NCBI GenBank assembly: GCA_937915745.1
Contig: CALGGJ010000117.1
Span: 1 to 47,114, forward strand
Direction: 5' to 3'
From: an uncultured Prevotellaceae bacterium
GTDB lineage: Bacteria > Bacteroidota > Bacteroidia > Bacteroidales > Bacteroidaceae
Length of the DNA: 47,114 nt
Shown: in pieces, positions 25,295 to 31,343 of the stretch
Layout: the number at the start of each line of letters is the position of its first letter
Numbering within the stretch: the stretch's first letter is position 1
Made by a program: the position numbers and the translations under genes
Notes under the pieces: model-generated
The model's input: only the letters and a program-made list of their open reading frames with translations
Databases searched by the model: none
Told to the model about the DNA's origin: nothing

Positions 25295-26788
25295 TCATTC
25301 GGTCTTGCGATGTCGCAGATATCCTATGCACTCACTCAGTATCTCGGCTCCCGACAGGCGCAGAATGCCCAAATAGATGGCCGCTGCCATAGGTATTCGG
25401 CATACGAGTCGCAGCATCTGGCTGTCGATGCCTGCAGTGGCATAATGGGTGATAAGCATCGCAACGGCTGCAACAGCCATGAACGGCACTACTGCACGCA
25501 CGACATGTAGTATGCCGAGACGTATGTCGGCCCACACAAATATGTGCCATATGCCAATCCATGTCACGTTGATGACTATGCAACAGAGTATCATGAGCCA
25601 AATGCCCGATAGGCCGAACAACGACAAGTTGAAGTTGCGTACAACAAATATGCTCAACAGTATGAGCAGGCTCTGCGCAATTGTGTTCCACATATATACA
25701 GCCGATTTTCCGCGACTGATGATGAAGTTGGAATAGAGTGTTGCAAGCGGTAGGAATGCCCCGCCGATACACAGCATCTGCAGGTACGGAGCTGCCGGCA
25801 TCCACCGTTCGGGCAGTATGCTTATCACCTGGTGGGACACAAGGCTGAGGCCGAAAAGAGCCGGAAAGGCAATAAACGATGTGAACTGCAGCATCTTGGT
25901 CAGCACGCGGCGCTGACGTTCGAGGTCGGCTCCCACCTGCACAAACATGGGTTGAGCCACGCTCTGTACCATGCCGCTGATGGTCTGGCTGCCCATCAGA
26001 TTCCACTTGTTGGCCTGTGAGTAATAGCCCAGTTCAACCTTTGGATAGAAATGTCCGAGTATGCTCTCGAATGCGAATTTGTTGATATTGAGGAATATGT
26101 TGGTGATGAGTAGCTTGCAGCTGAATGCAAACATCTGACAAACGGGTTGGACACTGATGTGGAACGACGGGCGCCAACGGGCAAAATACCAGCTCATGAC
26201 CGAAATCACACTCACAAACACAATGCTTTGTGTTGCGATACTCCAGAATGCCATGCCGCTCATGGCCATCACGATGCCCACCAATCCAGACAAAATCATG
26301 GCAGCAAAACTGCATATAGTCTGTTCGCGCACCTTCATCTGCTTAAACAGAATGGCGCGTGGAGTGATGGAAAAACTGGCGAGGAAGAATCCCAGGAACG
26401 CATAGCGCGACAGCCACACCAGCCGCTGGTCGTGATTGTAGTCGGCAATGAGCGGTGCACATATCCATAGGATGACGTATATAGCGGCGCTGACGACTAC
26501 ATTGAACCAAAAGACAGAGTTGTAGTCGCGATGTGTGGCACGCGGTTTGTTGGTGAGGGCCTGCACAAAACCGCTGTCCTGCAACGATGCCGCTATGGCC
26601 GAATAGATGGACAGCACGGCTATCATGCCATAATCCGAGGGATGAAGAAAGAAAGTGAGCACCACACCGAACACAACATTCAGCACCTGTGTCACGGCAC
26701 TGTTCATCATGCCCCAAAGCAAACCGCTGGCAGTACGCTGCTTGAGCGATGCCTGTGTGCCGCCTTCTGTCTTATCTTCTTTCATCAT
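25295..26788 (-). CDS. Polysaccharide flippase, Wzx/MATE-like family
   Basis: A 497-residue polytopic membrane protein of the oligosaccharide flippase superfamily (WzxC-like). It has about 12-14 membrane helices, an N-terminal TASGLLWGMMNSAVTQVLNV segment, and the conserved LTPSDYG-like turn seen here as HPSDYGMIAVLSIYSA. A further conserved region is KVELGYYSQANKWNLMGSQT. It moves lipid-linked glycans across the inner membrane. No polysaccharide cluster surrounds it, so its substrate is unknown. It ends close to the 93-bp inverted-repeat element. Confidence 0.9.
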   Translation of the reverse strand: MMKEDKTEGGTQASLKQRTASGLLWGMMNSAVTQVLNVVFGVVLTFFLHPSDYGMIAVLSIYSAIAASLQDSGFVQALTNKPRATHRDYNSVFWFNVVVSAAIYVILWICAPLIADYNHDQRLVWLSRYAFLGFFLASFSITPRAILFKQMKVREQTICSFAAMILSGLVGIVMAMSGMAFWSIATQSIVFVSVISVMSWYFARWRPSFHISVQPVCQMFAFSCKLLITNIFLNINKFAFESILGHFYPKVELGYYSQANKWNLMGSQTISGMVQSVAQPMFVQVGADLERQRRVLTKMLQFTSFIAFPALFGLSLVSHQVISILPERWMPAAPYLQMLCIGGAFLPLATLYSNFIISRGKSAVYMWNTIAQSLLILLSIFVVRNFNLSLFGLSGIWLMILCCIVINVTWIGIWHIFVWADIRLGILHVVRAVVPFMAVAAVAMLITHYATAGIDSQMLRLVCRIPMAAAIYLGILRLSGAEILSECIGYLRHRKTE

Positions 26789-26883
26789 ACATCAAACCGT
26801 CAGTTATCATATACTCTTCGGCCCATGCCCCTGCACCCATCAGTTAAACCGCATACATATCAGAGGGGTCGTATCTGTTCAGA

Positions 26884-27423
26884 TTACCTGTTATTCACGT
26901 TGATAGCCATGCCGTTATACACAATGCGGTATCGATAGAGCCCGCGTTGCTGCTCAGAGTCGTTGCCCACAGTAATAATCCATCCGTAGTTGTTGAGGTC
27001 GTATGAGTTTCCACAATGACTGCATAGCGCCGTACCATTATCCTTCACGTCGAGCCTGTAGCGCTGTTGGTCACACCGCGGACATGCAAGGTCGTAAGCC
27101 ACATAGTCGAACCCGCCCGACATGTTGGGTGTGGACGCAGTACCCACGATGAGCCCTCCAAGTCCGTATTCAAACTCGCGTGCGCCAATCTGCGACAACG
27201 CATAGTCGGTGCTGCCAAGACTGTTGGCTATACGCACCTTGCCATTGATGCCGCGTATCGTCACAAACTGCCCCGGATTGCCCATTGCGTTATATAGTTC
27301 GGTACTGCCGGCCACTTCGAAATAGAACCTGACAGGATATTTGGTTGAGAAACTGCTGGTCGTGTCGTCGGTACATGCGGCGAGCAGTACCATTGACATT
27401 ATCAAAACAAAGGGTCTTTTCAT
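26884..27423 (-). CDS. Lipoprotein with two CxxC motifs (zinc-ribbon-like)
   Basis: A 179-residue lipoprotein that I do not recognise by name. The signal peptide ends in a lipobox (VLLAAC, Cys17). The middle has Gly-rich beta-strand patterns (REFEYGLGGLIVG). A C-terminal module has CPRC, then about 21 residues, then CSHC, spaced like a zinc ribbon or rubredoxin-type metal site and partly like a Rieske fold. The module is followed by YDLNNYG. A cysteine metal site outside the cytoplasm is uncommon. It lies between the aldo/keto reductase and the flippase genes on the same strand, 84 bp after the former. Confidence 0.82.
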   Translation of the reverse strand: MKRPFVLIMSMVLLAACTDDTTSSFSTKYPVRFYFEVAGSTELYNAMGNPGQFVTIRGINGKVRIANSLGSTDYALSQIGAREFEYGLGGLIVGTASTPNMSGGFDYVAYDLACPRCDQQRYRLDVKDNGTALCSHCGNSYDLNNYGWIITVGNDSEQQRGLYRYRIVYNGMAINVNNR

Positions 27424-27507
27424 GATGTTTGCGGCAAACGCAGGTTTTGTTTACAGGACTTATCAATGCAACTTATCTCACTTGCCCGTGCAAATCGTGT
27501 CACATGT

Positions 27508-28482
27508 TTATGAAAACGAAAGCGTGGGACTTTTTATTATGTCATCAATCAGTGCAAGCTCGTCATCAGAGAAATCGAGGTTTTGCAGGGTGTCGATGTT
27601 ACTCAGGAGCTGAGCCACCGACGAAGTACCGATGATGACCGATGTCACACGCCGGTCGGCAAGCACCCATGCTAATGCCATTTGAGCGAGAGTCTGATGT
27701 CGGTTTTTCGCTATTTCATCGAGCTTTTTCGCCGTTTCGATGCGCTCTGCGGTCACTTGCGACACTTTCAGAAATCCGCTCTCCCTGGCTGCACGGCTGT
27801 CGGCAGGGATTCCGTCCGAATATTTTCCGGTGAGCAGTCCTTGGGCCAAAGGCGAGAAACACACTATGCCCGACCCCTCGGCTACCGCTACGTCAAAATT
27901 CTCGCGCCGTGCCTTCAGGTCGAACATCGAACATCGGTACTGCGACAAAAGACACGGCACATGTGCTTCGCGCAGGATATCGTATGCCTCCTGTTGCTTG
28001 TCGGCAGGATATTTTGATATGCCGGCATACAGTGCTTTGCCCTGACGCACAATGTCTGCGAGCGCCTGCATCGTCTCCTCCACAGGTGTTGACGGGTCGT
28101 ACCGATGAGAGTAAAACACATCGAAGTAATCCAATCCTGTACGACGCAGACTTTGGTCGCACGAAGCAATGAGATTCTTGCGCGACGAGCCGGTACCATA
28201 AACACCAGGCCACATGTCGTGCCCGGCCTTCGAAGCGATAAACATCTCGTCGCGATGACTGCAGAGGCCTTCACGCATTATCCGTCCGAAGTTGGTCTCA
28301 GCACTTCCTGGTGGCGGACCATAATTGTTTGCAAGGTCGAAGTGGCAAATGCCGCGGTCGAAGGCCGTATGCACCATGTCGCGGGCTACATCATAGCTGT
28401 CGATACCACCGAAATTGTGCCATAGGCCAAGACTTAGCACGGGCAGCTGCACACCGCTATTGCCTGAGTGTCTGTATTGCAT
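27508..28482 (-). CDS. Aldo/keto reductase (YghZ-like)
   Basis: An NADPH-dependent (beta/alpha)8 reductase similar to E. coli YghZ, which reduces L-glyceraldehyde 3-phosphate and other aldehydes. Motifs include FDLANNYGPPPGSAET (catalytic Asp and Tyr region), FIASKAGHDMWPG (catalytic Lys), DYFDVFYSHRYDP (catalytic His) and VSTVIIGTSS-like cofactor residues seen as VTSVIIGTSS. I start at the ATG at 28482 (MQYRHSGNSG), which fits the family; an ATG at 28509 would add nine residues. The gene overlaps the end of argH by 26 bp, so the two are probably co-transcribed. Confidence 0.93.
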   Translation of the reverse strand: MQYRHSGNSGVQLPVLSLGLWHNFGGIDSYDVARDMVHTAFDRGICHFDLANNYGPPPGSAETNFGRIMREGLCSHRDEMFIASKAGHDMWPGVYGTGSSRKNLIASCDQSLRRTGLDYFDVFYSHRYDPSTPVEETMQALADIVRQGKALYAGISKYPADKQQEAYDILREAHVPCLLSQYRCSMFDLKARRENFDVAVAEGSGIVCFSPLAQGLLTGKYSDGIPADSRAARESGFLKVSQVTAERIETAKKLDEIAKNRHQTLAQMALAWVLADRRVTSVIIGTSSVAQLLSNIDTLQNLDFSDDELALIDDIIKSPTLSFS

Positions 28483-29791
28483 TGTCAACACGCTTGAAGT
28501 TAAACTCACCGAGTGTCTTATCCATCAGTTCCACTATGCGGTCGTTGCACAGGTTGCCTATGCTGCCTTCGTGGGTGTGATGTATGTCGCGGTGGGGAAT
28601 GAAGCGGCCTGCCTCTATATCCAGTCCCACCTTCTTGTAGGCATCGCGGAACGGCATACCGGCAGTTGCCAGACGGTTCACTTCCTCAACACTGAACATG
28701 TTGTCGTATATATGGTTTTCGAGTATATGCTCGTTCACTTTCATCTTTTCGATGATATATGTAGTCATGCGCAGACAGTCTTTCAACTCGTCGAATGCCG
28801 GCAGAAATACTTCCTTGATGATTTGCAGGTCGCGGAAATAGCCCGACGGCAGGTTGTTCATTATCATCATGACAGTCTGTGGCAAAGTCTGAATCTTATT
28901 GCATTTGGCTCGAATGAGTTCAAACACATCGGGATTTTTCTTGTGTGGCATGATGCTCGAGCCCGTGGTGCAATTGTCGGGCAGGCGGACGAACGCAAAG
29001 TTCTGGCTGTTGAACATACAGGCATCGAACGCTAGCTTGGCCAGTGTGCCGGCCACGCTGGCCAGCGAGAAGGCCACGTTGCGCTCAACTTTGCCACGAC
29101 CCATCTGAGCATACACCACGTTGTAGTCCATCGAGTCGAACCCCAACAGGTCGGTAGTCATTTGCCGGTTGAGCGCGAACGAACTGCCATAGCCTGCTGC
29201 GGAACCCAACGGATTGCGGTTGGTGATGCGCCATGCAGCCAGAAGATATTGCATATCATCGGTCAGGCTTTCTGCGTATGCACCAAACCAAAGGCCGAAC
29301 GACGAAGGCATGGCTATCTGTAGGTGGGTATATCCGGGCATGAGAATGTCGCGGCACTCTTCGCTCCTGGCAATGAGATGCCGGAAAAGCGTGTCGGTGA
29401 GTTGCACCATCTCATGCAGTTGGTCGCGTATGAAGAGTTTGAGGTCAACCAACACCTGGTCGTTGCGCGAACGTCCCGAGTGTATTTTCTTGCCTACATC
29501 GCCCAGTCGGCGTGTAAGCATCAGTTCCACCTGAGAGTGTACGTCCTCAACACCGTCTTCTATCTTAAACTCTCCACTCACTGCCGTGGCATATATCTTC
29601 TTCAGCTCGGCAAGCAGAAGGTCAAGTTCGTCTTTCGTCAGAAGTCCGACAGACTGCAACATCGTTATGTGTGCCATCGAGCCAAGCACATCATAAGGGG
29701 CAAGATAGAGGTCCATCTCGCGGTCGTGTCCTATGGTGAAATGCTCGATCTCATCGGTCATTTCAGTATTTTTTGTCCAAAGCTTATTCAT
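28457..29791 (-). CDS. argH: Argininosuccinate lyase
   Basis: Last step of arginine synthesis: splits argininosuccinate into arginine and fumarate. The superfamily signature GSSIMPHKKNPDVFE is intact, as are HSGRSRNDQVLVDLKL and PGYTHLQIAMPSSFG. At 444 residues it is normal. The start MNKLWTKN matches the expected N-terminus, but the same start sequence is repeated three more times upstream at 22-bp intervals (see 29770-29857). The carbamoyltransferase of the pathway is at 44680-45642. Confidence 0.96.
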   Translation of the reverse strand: MNKLWTKNTEMTDEIEHFTIGHDREMDLYLAPYDVLGSMAHITMLQSVGLLTKDELDLLLAELKKIYATAVSGEFKIEDGVEDVHSQVELMLTRRLGDVGKKIHSGRSRNDQVLVDLKLFIRDQLHEMVQLTDTLFRHLIARSEECRDILMPGYTHLQIAMPSSFGLWFGAYAESLTDDMQYLLAAWRITNRNPLGSAAGYGSSFALNRQMTTDLLGFDSMDYNVVYAQMGRGKVERNVAFSLASVAGTLAKLAFDACMFNSQNFAFVRLPDNCTTGSSIMPHKKNPDVFELIRAKCNKIQTLPQTVMMIMNNLPSGYFRDLQIIKEVFLPAFDELKDCLRMTTYIIEKMKVNEHILENHIYDNMFSVEEVNRLATAGMPFRDAYKKVGLDIEAGRFIPHRDIHHTHEGSIGNLCNDRIVELMDKTLGEFNFKRVDNAIQTLRQ

Positions 29792-29857
29792 TTTTTGTCC
29801 AAAGCTTATTCATTTTTTGTCCAAAACTTATTCATTTTTTGTCCAAAGCTTATTCAT
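29770..29857 (-). repeat. Four 22-bp tandem copies of the argH start region
   Basis: Four 22-bp units (29770-29791, 29792-29813, 29814-29835, 29836-29857), identical except one G-to-A change in the third. Each begins with ATGAATAAGCTTTGG on the minus strand; the first is the real argH start. Each upstream ATG opens a nine-codon frame (MNKLWTKNE, then TAA) whose stop lies 2 nt past the next ATG. The result is three overlapping mini-ORFs leading into argH. Confidence 0.93.
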
Positions 29858-29886
29858 TCTGGTGATTACTGTGCTGAATGTTTTGG

Positions 29887-29931
29887 ATACTCTGAATGCT
29901 CCGTGAACTCCGAGTACTCTGAATACTCTGA
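29887..29931 (-). repeat. Five degenerate 9-bp tandem units
   Basis: On the plus strand the units are ATACTCTGA, ATGCTCCGT, GAACTCCGA, GTACTCTGA and ATACTCTGA. The array lies between the SRPBCC stop codon and the argH start repeats. Confidence 0.75.
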
Positions 29932-29933
29932 GT

Positions 29934-30401
29934 TCAGTAAGGCAGCGATGCCAGCATATCAGCCAGTTTCTCAATTCCGTCTTTCAGCGGTTTTTCCACC
30001 ATCATGCGCATAAATGGATTGACGTCGGCATCGACAGTGAGCCGCATTTTGCAGGTATCGGCCGATATGGGCAGAAGCTGAACCCATAACACGAATGCAA
30101 TAGGCGAGTTCACCGACTGGAATTTGATGCATTTCGCCGGTTCTCGCTCTACGATGCGTATTGACACGCTTCCTATAGGTGGCACGTTCATGCTCACCGA
30201 GTCGGCATCAAACTGCATTGTTTCGAGTTGTTGGCGCATGTGTTCCAGTTTGTCGGCCGGTATTTCTTCTTCCATCCTCTGCATTACGTCGGGGTCGTTC
30301 AGTCGTTGACGCACTGTCTCGAGGTTGTTGAGGTCAGCCAGTCGGGCATAGACGGACTCCTGTGGATAGCCAATGTTCTTTACGTTACTTTCGTATTTCA
30401 T
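29934..30401 (-). CDS. SRPBCC (START-like) domain protein
   Basis: A 155-residue soluble protein with the helix-grip SRPBCC fold. It starts MKYESNVKNIGYPQESVYARLADLNN, has an acidic helical insert (MQRMEEEIPADKLEHM), central strands (VSIRIVEREPAKCIKFQS, FVLWVQLLP) and a C-terminal helix (MRMMVEKPLKDGIEKLADML). This family binds hydrophobic ligands; the ligand here is unknown. In Bacteroides, as I know it, this gene commonly lies between pyrE and argH. Here two large accessory genes separate it from pyrE. A 21-bp tandem repeat lies just upstream of its start. Confidence 0.87.
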   Translation of the reverse strand: MKYESNVKNIGYPQESVYARLADLNNLETVRQRLNDPDVMQRMEEEIPADKLEHMRQQLETMQFDADSVSMNVPPIGSVSIRIVEREPAKCIKFQSVNSPIAFVLWVQLLPISADTCKMRLTVDADVNPFMRMMVEKPLKDGIEKLADMLASLPY

Positions 30402-30420
30402 GTCTTGTTGCTTTGTTTGT

Positions 30421-30527
30421 TATGTCTGTAGTGCAGTTGCGTGTGTTATGTCTGCAGTTGCGTTTGTTATATCTGCAGTTGCGTTTGTTATGTCTGCAGT
30501 TGCGTGTGTTATGTCTTTGCAGTTATG
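30421..30527 (-). repeat. 21-bp tandem repeat upstream of the SRPBCC gene
   Basis: Three 21-bp units (30447-30467, 30468-30488, 30489-30509), a longer first unit of 26 bp (30421-30446) and a partial last unit (from 30510). Each complete unit has the palindrome CTGCAG within ATGTCTGCAGTTGCG. The array fills most of the 147 bp between the glycosidase-like lipoprotein stop and the SRPBCC start. Confidence 0.88.
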
Positions 30528-30548
30528 TTTATCAATGAGCGGATGCGC

Positions 30549-31343
30549 TCATTTATAAAAAGTAATCCAGTTGGTGCAGTACTGCGACTTAAAGTCAGTG
30601 GGGTGTATTTCGTACACACGGTCATCTGCTGTGCGGTACCACGAGTGGTTCCACCCGTCTCCCATGTCCAGATACAGAGCTTCGGTCACATGTGCTTTCA
30701 GCAGCAATGGCACAAAGTCGGAGAAGTGCATAGGCTCAATGTTCTCTACAATACAAAGAGTTTCGCCTTTGAGTGCCAGCACACGGTACATCTCCACACG
30801 ATTAAACTTCGGGTTTTCGGTGCGCGTGTTGGATTGGTATCTGCCTTCGTGAATGATGTATTCCTGTCTGAAACCCATGCCTCCCGCCTCGGCTGCCCGG
30901 TGGAGTGCTGCTTCGGCCGTTGCTGAGTCGGATAGAAACTCAAATTGTCCGCCGTACCATACGAACCCGCCTGTGTTGCCCACGCGGTCGGGGGTCTCGA
31001 TGCATGTGGCACCTTCATACCATGTGCCGCCGCTTACGTGGTTGCCGTCGATGTTTGAGTGGCTGAAAGTGTCGAGCAGGTCATGAGTAAATGCAGCTTC
31101 GGCACAGAATACCACGTTCCGTTCCGACGTGTCGGGCATGGTGCCGCACCGTAGGTCGATACTGCTGAACTGCGGTGTGTATATCCTCACACCCAGTTCC
31201 CGATATATGCTCAACACGTTGTCAACGCTTGCAATGTTTTCACGTGCAGCACTTCCGCGGTCGGCCTGCTGCCCCGCCTGTGGGCGACATGCTGTCAGCG
31301 AAAGTGCCGTCATTGTGAGTATTGCAACAGTCTTTCCGCTCAA
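30549..31343 (-). CDS. Phosphodiester-glycosidase-like lipoprotein, TTG start
   Basis: A 264-residue lipoprotein. The lipobox is SLTAC (Cys19). The body resembles phosphodiester glycosidase (NAGPA-like) proteins: VVFCAEAAFTHDL, INGxx-like DGNHVSGGTWYEG, VGNTGGFVWYGGQFEFL, EAGGMGFRQEYI and ALYLDMGDGWNHSWYR. These domains cleave sugar phosphodiesters; the substrate here is unknown. No ATG precedes a usable signal peptide. The only start that gives one is TTG at 31343, which overlaps the upstream gene's TGA (TTGA). The next ATG would leave only nine residues before the lipobox Cys. Family assignment is from pattern memory and is moderate. Confidence 0.7.
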   Translation of the reverse strand: MSGKTVAILTMTALSLTACRPQAGQQADRGSAARENIASVDNVLSIYRELGVRIYTPQFSSIDLRCGTMPDTSERNVVFCAEAAFTHDLLDTFSHSNIDGNHVSGGTWYEGATCIETPDRVGNTGGFVWYGGQFEFLSDSATAEAALHRAAEAGGMGFRQEYIIHEGRYQSNTRTENPKFNRVEMYRVLALKGETLCIVENIEPMHFSDFVPLLLKAHVTEALYLDMGDGWNHSWYRTADDRVYEIHPTDFKSQYCTNWITFYK

